A stretch of 64,000 nt of DNA from Avibacterium volantium_A (GTDB lineage: Bacteria; Pseudomonadota; Gammaproteobacteria; Enterobacterales; Pasteurellaceae): assembly GCF_049366555.1 (NCBI RefSeq), contig NZ_JBMMGT010000002.1, positions 1-64,000 on the forward strand, in the 5' to 3' direction. The notes under the pieces are model-generated. The model saw nothing but the letters and a program-made list of their open reading frames with translations. It ran no database searches and was not told the origin of the DNA. Below are positions 28,046-36,033 of the stretch, in pieces. A program made the translations under genes and the position numbers. Position 1 is the stretch's first letter. Each line of letters opens with the position of its first letter.

Positions 28046-28092
28046 TAGGCAAGCAAAAATTGCGAAAAAATCACCGCACTTTTGCTTGCCTA
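28046..28092 (+). repeat. 13-bp inverted repeat enclosing a USS, lamB-malM gap
   Basis: TAGGCAAGCAAAA (28046-28058) is exactly repeated in reverse complement at 28080-28092. The 21-base loop contains most of an ACCGCACTT USS (28073-28081). It lies about 110 bases past lamB and 40 bases before malM. No T-run follows, so it may modulate lamB mRNA stability or malM expression. Confidence 0.6.
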
Positions 28093-28130
28093 GTTCCAAC
28101 AATATACAGGCTTTTCCAAACGAGGTAACA

Positions 28131-29018
28131 ATGAAAAAGAGAATTTTTTTGACTGCACTTTTTGCTGCAACCCTTTTAACAACGCATCCCATTTTGGCAG
28201 AAGAATTTTCTTTGCCATCGAAAAGTTTAACACAATTACATTGGCAAGATGTTGCCTTACCGCAGCAAGTAAAGATAGAACTTAATGCCGTACAAAAACA
28301 AGCGGTTACGCTTCCTTTTGCTGGTGTCGAAAGCCCTATTGTTGCATACCGCTTACCTGCTAACCAAGGAACGATAGAAATCGAAATTGAAAGTGCGGTG
28401 CAAAATCAGCAAGTTTTTGTTCCGAATGTGGTGGTGTTGGATAGCCAATTCAATGTCGCCGCACATTATGATTCCAGCTATTTCAAATTACAAGAAGAAC
28501 GCGGGCTAAAACCCAATCGCTTAGTCGCGACGTTAAATTTAACGCCAGTGAACCAAGGAACACTTTATTTATTAATTTACACCACAAAAGCGGATTTGGC
28601 GAAACAAACGCTTGTTCCTCACCCTTCAAAATTATTTGCTAAAGCCACAGGTAAACAACCGCCAGCGATTGCCGATATTCAAGTTGCTCACAGTTTAAAT
28701 GGCAAACTCACGATCAATTTCCAATCTGCAAATGGAGCGAATTTTATCGGTTTAAATCAAATTTTAGGCGTGGAGAAAAAATCGCCGACGGCAAGCACTG
28801 TAATTGCAAATCAAACGACAACACAATCATCACAGAATATAACAAATGGAAATAATGCAAAAGTTGAAAAGGAAACAGAAGCTTATTTTAATCAAGCCGT
28901 TCTCAAAGCATTAAAACAAAAAGACATTAACCGAGCCTTAAACCTTGTTAATGAAGCTGAAAAATTGGGATTAACGACACCGAGAAAGTTATTTTTACAG
29001 AAAGTTTCTGCAAAATAA
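28131..29018 (+). CDS. malM: MalM-family periplasmic protein
   Basis: Last gene of malK-lamB-malM. The ATG at 28131 follows GAGG and gives 295 residues. The signal peptide ends HPILA before EEFSLPSK. Both the position and the overall organisation (an N-terminal beta-rich domain, and a C-terminal helical stretch after a low-complexity TTQSSQNITNGNNA linker) fit MalM. The family function is unknown; it is dispensable for maltose uptake in E. coli. A USS is at 28391-28399. A terminator follows. Confidence 0.87.
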   Translation: MKKRIFLTALFAATLLTTHPILAEEFSLPSKSLTQLHWQDVALPQQVKIELNAVQKQAVTLPFAGVESPIVAYRLPANQGTIEIEIESAVQNQQVFVPNVVVLDSQFNVAAHYDSSYFKLQEERGLKPNRLVATLNLTPVNQGTLYLLIYTTKADLAKQTLVPHPSKLFAKATGKQPPAIADIQVAHSLNGKLTINFQSANGANFIGLNQILGVEKKSPTASTVIANQTTTQSSQNITNGNNAKVEKETEAYFNQAVLKALKQKDINRALNLVNEAEKLGLTTPRKLFLQKVSAK

Positions 29019-29043
29019 TTCTTATCTGTCTTTTTCATTATTT

Positions 29044-29068
29044 ACTGCACCAATAGGTGCAGTTTTTT
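29044..29068 (+). terminator. rho-independent terminator of malK-lamB-malM
   Basis: ACTGCACC pairs with GGTGCAGT around AATA, followed by TTTTT, 26 bases after the malM stop. Confidence 0.9.
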
Positions 29069-29074
29069 ATGTTG

Positions 29075-30328
29075 TTAATGAAATAAATCCTGATGCAAAG
29101 CTTGGATCTGAGTTTTCTCGCTTTCAAGAGAAAGCCCATTTAGTGCATAATCTAAATCTATTTTGGCTTGTTTTAGCGCGGCTTCGCGAATGGCTTGGTT
29201 ATCTGATTGTGTCAGTAGCATCGCGAGCGCTTTTTGTACTTTGATGTGAATTTCTAACATTGCGCTCCCATCACGACAAATCGGCGTAAAAGGTTGTAAA
29301 ACAAGTTCTTGTTCATTGAGATTTAACATTGCCAGACGATCATATTTCACCGTTTGCTTTTCTGCTTTGCTATCAAGTAGTAAGCGTAATAAAACGCTAA
29401 TCACTTTAATTGCCGTGCCGGGATCGTTCACCGCTTGAGATAAAGCACGTTGCGCCACTTCGCTTAACACAATCAAACCAAATTTCGGATCTTGTGCATA
29501 AGAGCGGTTGTTTTCGATAATAAAATTTTCTTGCAGCTGAGCCATTTCTTCAATGGATTTATTGACATAAGCCAGTGGCATATTCGTATGAACCAATTTT
29601 CCCGGTTGAATGGCAATTTCAATTTCGCATTCATTTTTGTCAGCAAAATCTTGCAAATTTTGCATATTGATATGGCTTAAATAGCCTGTTTTATGGGCGT
29701 GGATCGCATAAGTAAAGCGGATTTTGTCAAGAGATTTCGCCCCCATATTGGGATATTGCCAGTAATTGATTAGAGCTTGTTGCGAAGCCGTTTCAATTTT
29801 TTCTAAAGTATTATTTAATAGCCCGAGTTGCGATAAGGCACTCACCCAAGTAATCAGAGTTGTGATTAAATAAATCAGCACGCAAATTGTGCCAACAAAC
29901 AGCACAAAGCGTCCTGCTTCGTTGTAATAGCCCATTCCGAGCGTGATTTTGGCAATCACCGCATACACAAAGGCGGAAATAAAACTTGAAATGGCAAGGC
30001 GAGTGGTATTGTCGCCCATCACCAATTCTGTGGCTCTTGGCGTGGCGCCGTTAGAAGCAGACGAAAAGGCGGAAACCATAATAGAAAGGGAAAAGGTACT
30101 CACCGCCAGCATACTCGATGCCATAATGCTGAGAATATCATTGAGCAATTCTTCGCTAATATCAGGCATTATATCTATCGGCAGTGCTTGGTTTTCAATC
30201 AAGGCAGAGAAAAGCGCCAAAAACACGGCAAATAACGCCCCTAGAATTGGCGTGAGCCATAACCCATTACTTGGTTTTTTTAGCCATAAAATTAGGGGAA
30301 AGAGTTTTTCTTTGAAGTAGCTTAGCAT
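29075..30328 (-). CDS. DUF2254 family membrane protein
   Basis: Inner-membrane protein of 417 residues with four hydrophobic segments in the first half (about residues 20-45, 65-90, 110-130 and 140-165) and a soluble C-terminal region. The stretch SMLAVSTFSLSIMVSAFSSAS...TPRATELVMGD is typical of DUF2254. Function is unknown. It starts 49 bases after the slam stop on the same strand, with only a hairpin without T-run between (30349-30370), so it could be the last gene of that unit. Confidence 0.8.
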   Translation of the reverse strand: MLSYFKEKLFPLILWLKKPSNGLWLTPILGALFAVFLALFSALIENQALPIDIMPDISEELLNDILSIMASSMLAVSTFSLSIMVSAFSSASNGATPRATELVMGDNTTRLAISSFISAFVYAVIAKITLGMGYYNEAGRFVLFVGTICVLIYLITTLITWVSALSQLGLLNNTLEKIETASQQALINYWQYPNMGAKSLDKIRFTYAIHAHKTGYLSHINMQNLQDFADKNECEIEIAIQPGKLVHTNMPLAYVNKSIEEMAQLQENFIIENNRSYAQDPKFGLIVLSEVAQRALSQAVNDPGTAIKVISVLLRLLLDSKAEKQTVKYDRLAMLNLNEQELVLQPFTPICRDGSAMLEIHIKVQKALAMLLTQSDNQAIREAALKQAKIDLDYALNGLSLESEKTQIQALHQDLFH

Positions 30329-30377
30329 TAATAACCTTACATATTTTGAGGGCTAATTGATATTAGCCCTATGCTGA

Positions 30378-31838
30378 TTAGAAACTTTTACTAAAGTTAA
30401 AATAAATATTGTGCTTATCGTAGCTATAAAAAGGATTATTGCTATTTACTTTATTATATTCCCAAGTAATTTGCGGTGTAATACCAAAAAACTTGAGATT
30501 ACGATGCCAAAGTGTCAGCTGCGGAGAATATTCGTGATCAATTTGCTTTTTTGCTAACATTCTTCCTGCAGCTAAATATCTTCTCTGTGCATAGCTAAAT
30601 ACTAGACGAGTGGACAATCCAAAATCCCATTCTTGCACCCAACCTATGCGAATACCTACGCGATTGAATGCCTCATCTTTATCGCGGGCATTGCTGCGAT
30701 AATAATTTGTACCAACAAACCAAAATTGGGTACTTTTAGGGATATATAATAAACTTATATCAGCAAAATAACGGTTGCCATTTAGATGCTTACGAGTTTT
30801 ATAGCGTATTTCAGAGTATTCTAAAGTATTAGCTAATTTCCACTGATTATTTAGCCAATAACTTGAACTGAGTCTGACACCGCTATTTTGTGAAAATTGT
30901 TTTAAACTCTTACTACCTGATGCGCCACCACCATACCAACGTTTACTTGTAAATGGCATTAAAAGGGTTTCAAAATAGGCACTATGATAGCCTATCCCAA
31001 GACCTGAACGAAATTCTAGTTCATTATATTTTTTATTATCCCAGTAATAGCGACCAATTAGATCTAAATCAAGCTGGGTAAAATAGCCATTTTTTATTTC
31101 CCATTGTTTAGATGCGCCTAAATTATAGGAAAATCCTTCCGCACTTTCAGAATCCCAAGCTTTCCAGTTTCCTATGTAGGTATCTGATTTAGGGGCATTA
31201 TTAATATTGTTGTCTTTAACATAGCTAATACCGCCATAGAAACGCCAGCTTTGTCGTTTTTTCAGTGCAGTAATATAGTTATCTATCACTTGATAATTTG
31301 TTGAGGATAATGATTCAGAACGTAATTTTGTGAATTGATCGAGCGCAGCTTCATTATCATAGTTTAAATATAATACTTGCGCTAATTGAAATCTTACGGG
31401 GGTAATTTGTGGATAATTACTGATAATTTCACGATAAAAATCAATAGACTGATGATAATTTTCTTCTTTTGCAGCAAGAATTGCTTTACACCATAAAACC
31501 AGAGTAGGATCGGTATTAGTTTGTTGTTGATAAAGGGGAAAAAGTAACGCCACTGCCTCACTATTGTTTTGGGTAACAGCTGGAATTAAAGCGCGTATAA
31601 TTAAATCAGGGTGTTTAGCTAATTCTTCCTTTGAAATAGATAATGTATTTTTGGTGTTTGCTGTATCAGGGCGATCAATTAATGGCTTAGAGGGATCAAT
31701 TTTTACCTCTGGAGTATTTTGTTGTTCACTTTGATCTAATCGTTCGTTTGCAGGTAAAACTTGTTGATTTCCGTTTGCTGAAATTGTAAACATTAGTGCT
31801 AATGTGGCAAAAGGAAATGTTAGATGATGTTTCAACAT
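30378..31838 (-). CDS. surface lipoprotein assembly modifier (Slam)
   Basis: Outer-membrane protein predicted to move a partner lipoprotein to the cell surface. A signal peptide and a variable N-terminal stretch are followed by TPR-like helices (about residues 75-190), and from about residue 195 a beta-barrel ending in a C-terminal phenylalanine (NIYFNFSKSF). The barrel begins RQSWRFYGGISYVKDNNINNAP, characteristic of the DUF560/Slam family. GAGG precedes the ATG. Its partner is almost certainly the lipoprotein encoded 61 bases upstream. A terminator-like hairpin lies between them. No exact USS was found in this gene. Confidence 0.88.
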   Translation of the reverse strand: MLKHHLTFPFATLALMFTISANGNQQVLPANERLDQSEQQNTPEVKIDPSKPLIDRPDTANTKNTLSISKEELAKHPDLIIRALIPAVTQNNSEAVALLFPLYQQQTNTDPTLVLWCKAILAAKEENYHQSIDFYREIISNYPQITPVRFQLAQVLYLNYDNEAALDQFTKLRSESLSSTNYQVIDNYITALKKRQSWRFYGGISYVKDNNINNAPKSDTYIGNWKAWDSESAEGFSYNLGASKQWEIKNGYFTQLDLDLIGRYYWDNKKYNELEFRSGLGIGYHSAYFETLLMPFTSKRWYGGGASGSKSLKQFSQNSGVRLSSSYWLNNQWKLANTLEYSEIRYKTRKHLNGNRYFADISLLYIPKSTQFWFVGTNYYRSNARDKDEAFNRVGIRIGWVQEWDFGLSTRLVFSYAQRRYLAAGRMLAKKQIDHEYSPQLTLWHRNLKFFGITPQITWEYNKVNSNNPFYSYDKHNIYFNFSKSF

Positions 31839-31849
31839 AAAACCTCACT

Positions 31850-31880
31850 ATGAAAAAAGCCATTCAAGCGAATGGCTTTT
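31850..31880 (-). terminator. terminator/attenuator between the surface lipoprotein and slam
   Basis: An 11-bp perfect stem (31855-31865 with 31870-31880) with a four-base loop, followed by TTTTTTC on the minus strand. It probably ends most transcripts after the lipoprotein gene and lets a fraction through to slam. Confidence 0.8.
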
Positions 31881-31899
31881 AGTAAGAAAATTGACAATA

Positions 31900-32859
31900 T
31901 TATTCTGATTTGCTCGCTGCAAAAACAACGCCCCATTTTTCATTATGCGCAGTACCTGCTACTTCTTTAGCATTTTCACCATAGAATTTTGCATTTAATG
32001 GCGCTGAGAATTGGGAATCATTTTCGATATTGAGGGCTTGTTTATTGTCTTCATCTTGGATTGTTAAACTCACTTTACCATTGGTAATATTGTTACCAGT
32101 AATTTTACCGTCTGTGATATCAAAGAATTTTTTATCGCCATCATATAAATATCCAGACACATTTTTATTATCAAAATCAGCATCAATATGTGTACTTAAT
32201 GCGCTATTTTGCATACCTTTCTTATCGTCTGAAGTAGATAAATTAATGAGTCTAGCTGTTTGCTCTCCTTCATATACCACGCGCCCCGTTGTAGGAATTT
32301 GATCTTCTGGTGTCGCTTTCCCTTGTACAAAAGTGTGTACAGTTTCATTATCTAATAAAGCACCTATTTTTACCGATTTAATATTCGTTTTGGTTCCACA
32401 GCAAACAACTTTGCTATCATCCTGCTGCCAAATGGTACTAATAATTACGTTTCCAGAGATTCCAGCAAGCTCAGGAATAATGGAATAAGATTTTCCATTT
32501 ACTACAATAGTATCAATAGAATCTGAACTAATGGTTATTGCGTTACTTGGATTAGTTGCTTTCCCTACTTTGCCATTATAAGAAAAAGAATAGCCAGAGA
32601 ATTTAGCTGGCGCAGGTTGTGATTCAGTATTGCTTGAGTTTGATGTATTTGGTTGCGAGCCTGTGCTTGTGGACGTTTCTGGTTGAGTTGTTGTGTTATT
32701 ATTTGTTGATGTATCAGGCTGAGATGTTGATGAAGTCGTTGTATTAGATGAAGTATTGTTAGCCGCTGGCTCATCAGAAGAACCGCTACCACCACTGCTA
32801 CAAGCTGTTAATGCAGATAACATTAATGTTGCTAATGTAATTTTTACTGTTTGGTTCAT
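31900..32859 (-). CDS. Slam-dependent surface lipoprotein, TbpB-like barrel
   Basis: Lipoprotein of 319 residues. The signal peptide ends in the lipobox LTAC with the lipidated Cys at residue 20. A long Ser/Thr/Asn/Gln-rich low-complexity linker (about residues 21-90) follows, then a beta-rich domain. The C-terminal pattern LNAKFYGENAKEVAGTAHN...WGVVFAASK matches the end of TbpB-type lipoprotein barrels (GxFYGxxAxExxG). The adjacent slam gene supports surface display. Ligand unknown: it could bind a host iron or haem protein, or act as an adhesin. A rare CC pair lies in VVCCGTKTN. The ATG at 32859 is preferred over GTG 32868. Confidence 0.82.
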   Translation of the reverse strand: MNQTVKITLATLMLSALTACSSGGSGSSDEPAANNTSSNTTTSSTSQPDTSTNNNTTTQPETSTSTGSQPNTSNSSNTESQPAPAKFSGYSFSYNGKVGKATNPSNAITISSDSIDTIVVNGKSYSIIPELAGISGNVIISTIWQQDDSKVVCCGTKTNIKSVKIGALLDNETVHTFVQGKATPEDQIPTTGRVVYEGEQTARLINLSTSDDKKGMQNSALSTHIDADFDNKNVSGYLYDGDKKFFDITDGKITGNNITNGKVSLTIQDEDNKQALNIENDSQFSAPLNAKFYGENAKEVAGTAHNEKWGVVFAASKSE

Positions 32860-32929
32860 AATTGTCACCCTTTGGTTATTTAGTTAAATAAAAGTTAGAA
32901 TAGCAAGTACCTTGCCTTGTTCATCTTAT

Positions 32930-32951
32930 ATCAGTGAATGGGATAGGACAA
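32930..32951 (-). promoter_or_regulatory. possible promoter of the lipoprotein gene
   Basis: On the minus strand TTGTCC (32951-32946) is followed 17 bases later by TAAGAT, close to sigma70 hexamers. No Fur box or CRP site is visible in this 157-base gap. A hairpin without T-run (32985-33005) lies just after the receptor stop. Confidence 0.4.
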
Positions 32952-33016
32952 GATTAAATTTCATTTAATAAGCATTTTATATCATAGGGGGAGAGTATCC
33001 CCCTAGATACAAGTGG

Positions 33017-35092
33017 TTAGAATTTATAAGACACCGAAGCATTGATATTACGCTCAGCACCGTAGTAGCAGTAATAATCGCAACCTGCGACATAACGGCG
33101 GTTGCCGACATTTTCTACATTTAACTGAGCAATCCAGTTAGAATCAAATGCGTAGCGTGCCATTAGATCTACCACAGTGGCGGATGGTACTTCTTTGCCT
33201 GAATAAAGTGAACCTTGAGAAGTAACACTTTTACCAATATAACGTACGCCTGCGCCCACCGTTAAACCATTTAATGCGCCGTTATCAAAGGTGTAATCGG
33301 TTTTCACAGCAAAAGTATGTTTTGGAATTAATGGGTTACGCACATCGCCGCTCTCTTTACGAGTGATTGATTTCAAATAGGTATAAGCTAAGCCCATATT
33401 CCAGTTGTTAGTTACATTCACATCGGCTTGAACTTCCACCCCTTTGCGATGCACAGGATCGGCATTGCTCACTGTTTTACCTAAACCATTCGACACTAAC
33501 GCACCTTTATCTTTAGCTTTGAAAGCAGCAACGGTGATTGATCCATTTAACCAGTCTGGCAAATATTTGATCCCCACTTCATATTGATGAGTGATATTTG
33601 GATCATAAAGTTTTTGATTGCCACTTAATCCCACAGGTAAATTAAAGGATTCACTGTAACTAAAATATGGATTTAAGCCGAATGGTGCTTCATACATTAA
33701 TGAAGCAGAATAGGACGTATTGCTGATTTTTTGTGAAGATGTGTATTCATCTTGCTTCGCGCGATCGTGGCGTACCCCAAGGTTTAACACAAGGCTATCC
33801 ATAAAACGGCTTTGATTTTGTAAATAAAGCCCAAGTTGGCGCGCAGTGATATAGGTATAAGGGGCATTGATGGTTTGTGCCTGATTATAGCCTGAACGAG
33901 CTTGTTTTAAATTTACCGCAGAGGTGCTGCCAAATAGGGTATAGTAGGCTTTCACTTTTTGATGACGATAATCTGTTCCCACCACCAAGGTATTTTTCAG
34001 CCAATCGTTGCTATATTTCCAAGTGAGATGATTATCTAGAGTATGAGAAATAGATGTACCGTCATTAAATACGACACCGCGAGCCAATTCATAACCTGCC
34101 GCACTTGGTGCTTTTGGCGTCCAGTCTGCATTATAAGCGGAAGGATAAGCATAAGAACCACGGTGGTAGTTATTGGCATAAGTGTAGCGATAGCTACTGT
34201 CAAAACTTAAATTATCATCAAATTGATGGCTAAATTCATAGCCGATATTGTATTGGCGGTTGTATTCACGATCATTGACTGGGTCTCCCAGGTTGGTGGA
34301 ACGCCCAATATAGCTACCATCAGGGAACGGCACGAGCGAGCCTTCTTGTGGCAAGAAATTCGAGCTTGGTACGCCTTTATCAAATTGATAGCTGGTTAAA
34401 AGGGTTAAGCGAGTGCGATCAGAAATATCCCATTCCAAAGATGGTGCGAAATAAACGGTTTTATTTTTTGTTGCGTCCCATTGCCCATTTTTAGATGAGA
34501 ATGCACCCACTAAGCGATAACGCAGATCATCATTATTGCCGATGCGATCTGTATAATCTACGCCAACGCCATATTGATGATTTCCAGCGTTGAGGGTAAA
34601 TTCACCTTTGCCAATTTGATCTTTATGCGGACGCTTGGTGACATAGTTGATCAAACCACCTGAGTTTGCTGCGCCGAACGTCATTGCGTCAGCACCTTTG
34701 GTTATTTCCACCGCTTCTAATGCAAACGTATTCACATAAGGGGTAAAAAATCCGTAAGAGGTTAAAGGCAAGCCATTTAGTGCTTGGCTGACTTCTGTGC
34801 CTCTCACACGAAACCAGTTTGTATTGGTATCTTCGCCAAAAACTTGGGTAGAAAAGCCGGCTTGGTAGCGACCAATTTCATCGGCTTTGGTAATGTTTTG
34901 TTGGGCTAACTGCTCCGCATTCATCGCAACGGCTGATTTGGCTTGATAAACAGGCACTTCGCCCATTCGATACATTGAACCGCTAGTCACTTGAATTTCG
35001 TCCAACTGCTCCACCTCTTCTGCGAAAACCCCTTGGCTTGCAGCGAAAAGTGCGGTGGAAATTAATGAGAGTTTAAAAATATTTGCTTTCAT
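33017..35092 (-). CDS. TonB-dependent hydroxamate-siderophore receptor (FhuA-like)
   Basis: Outer-membrane receptor of 691 residues. The signal peptide ends GVFA before EEVEQLDEIQVTSG, a TonB-box-like start. A plug domain (about residues 45-155, with VRGTEVSQALNGLPL and EITKGADAMTFGAANSGGLINY) precedes a 22-strand barrel. The ending RRYVAGCDYYCYYGAERN resembles the FhuA subfamily, with its paired cysteines, and the last residue is Phe. Together with fhuCDB upstream it indicates ferric hydroxamate import. A USS at 35048-35056 encodes part of the signal peptide. Confidence 0.9.
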   Translation of the reverse strand: MKANIFKLSLISTALFAASQGVFAEEVEQLDEIQVTSGSMYRMGEVPVYQAKSAVAMNAEQLAQQNITKADEIGRYQAGFSTQVFGEDTNTNWFRVRGTEVSQALNGLPLTSYGFFTPYVNTFALEAVEITKGADAMTFGAANSGGLINYVTKRPHKDQIGKGEFTLNAGNHQYGVGVDYTDRIGNNDDLRYRLVGAFSSKNGQWDATKNKTVYFAPSLEWDISDRTRLTLLTSYQFDKGVPSSNFLPQEGSLVPFPDGSYIGRSTNLGDPVNDREYNRQYNIGYEFSHQFDDNLSFDSSYRYTYANNYHRGSYAYPSAYNADWTPKAPSAAGYELARGVVFNDGTSISHTLDNHLTWKYSNDWLKNTLVVGTDYRHQKVKAYYTLFGSTSAVNLKQARSGYNQAQTINAPYTYITARQLGLYLQNQSRFMDSLVLNLGVRHDRAKQDEYTSSQKISNTSYSASLMYEAPFGLNPYFSYSESFNLPVGLSGNQKLYDPNITHQYEVGIKYLPDWLNGSITVAAFKAKDKGALVSNGLGKTVSNADPVHRKGVEVQADVNVTNNWNMGLAYTYLKSITRKESGDVRNPLIPKHTFAVKTDYTFDNGALNGLTVGAGVRYIGKSVTSQGSLYSGKEVPSATVVDLMARYAFDSNWIAQLNVENVGNRRYVAGCDYYCYYGAERNINASVSYKF

Positions 35093-35110
35093 ATAGCTCC
35101 TATTATGTTA

Positions 35111-35139
35111 ATAAAAAATGGCGTGTGGTGAACACGCCA
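35111..35139 (-). terminator. intercistronic terminator between the DUF4198 gene and the receptor
   Basis: TGGCGTGT (35119-35126) pairs with ACACGCCA (35132-35139) around five bases, followed on minus by TTTTTTAT. The receptor ATG is only about 20 bases beyond, leaving no room for a separate promoter, so it is likely a partial attenuator. Confidence 0.8.
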
Positions 35140-35152
35140 GTTAAGAAAAAGG

Positions 35153-35947
35153 TTATTTCACTTTAAAAGTATAAGTGCTATAAAGTTTACGTTTTTGGCA
35201 GATTTTTTGATCAGGATAATCCATTTCATAAATCGCTTTTAATTTCCAAGTTCCCGCAAGAGCAGGCAGAATATTCACTTTGCCTTGACTATCCGTTTTG
35301 CCTGAAAATGCTTGCGGTTCGCGGTGATCATAAACGGCTTTTTCATCAAATTTGGTAAATTCGTTGGTGGTGCCGATAATGCTCACGCCCTTGGCTGGCT
35401 GCCCTTGATACAACACTTGCACAGGGAACACGTCCATTACGCTAACTTGGGTTGGATCCACCAATGGCACAATTTCCAGTGGCAAGCCCACAGGGGCAAT
35501 GGCGAAATCGCTTACTTCAACCCCGTTGTTCACATAGGTTGTGGCGAACATACTGGATTCTTCACAGTAATTGGCGTCTGTCATTTGAGTGAGATTTTCA
35601 CGTTTCCAGCCCTTTTCATTTTTTGACCAGAAAGTTGGTTTGTAGCTTCCTGAAATTTTGAATTCGCCCTTACCTAATGGGGTTTTGGTGACATAATGAT
35701 AATTTTCTCCTTGCTGAGTGAGCGTGGTATTTTTGCCGTCAGCTTGGTGTAACACCAATGGATTGAGGATATTTAAACGGCTTTCCGCAATTTTTTCGCC
35801 TAATGGGAATTTATCCCCATAGCCCAATACGGCAAGCAACGGCTTGTCTGCTTCTGCGTGTTGTGCATAAGCCCATAAATCGTGTGCTTGGCTGGTGAAA
35901 GGTAAAGCTAATCCGCAAAGCAAGGTGAGTTTAGTCAGTTTTTTCAT
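35153..35947 (-). CDS. DUF4198 periplasmic protein
   Basis: Secreted protein of 264 residues: ATG at 35947 with AGGAG nine bases upstream, signal peptide ending TSQA before HDLWAYAQHAEADKPLL. The mature start HDLW and the beta-sandwich-like repeats fit DUF4198, whose members sit beside metal uptake genes. It lies between fhuB and the receptor, so a role in iron uptake is likely but unproven. Confidence 0.78.
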   Translation of the reverse strand: MKKLTKLTLLCGLALPFTSQAHDLWAYAQHAEADKPLLAVLGYGDKFPLGEKIAESRLNILNPLVLHQADGKNTTLTQQGENYHYVTKTPLGKGEFKISGSYKPTFWSKNEKGWKRENLTQMTDANYCEESSMFATTYVNNGVEVSDFAIAPVGLPLEIVPLVDPTQVSVMDVFPVQVLYQGQPAKGVSIIGTTNEFTKFDEKAVYDHREPQAFSGKTDSQGKVNILPALAGTWKLKAIYEMDYPDQKICQKRKLYSTYTFKVK

Positions 35948-35987
35948 TTGATTTCTCCTATTTGTTGATAAAAAATTGAGTTTTTTG

Positions 35988-36025
35988 CACCGCACTTTGC
36001 TGAACAGCTAGCCGAAAGTGCGGTG
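35988..36025. repeat. USS dyad between fhuB and the DUF4198 gene
   Basis: ACCGCACTT at 35989-35997 and AAGTGCGGT at 36016-36024 form an 11-bp stem with a 16-base loop. It lies directly after the fhuB stop. There is no good T-run on the minus strand, so it is probably a weak terminator or stability hairpin. Confidence 0.6.
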
Positions 36026-36033
36026 TAAATTTG

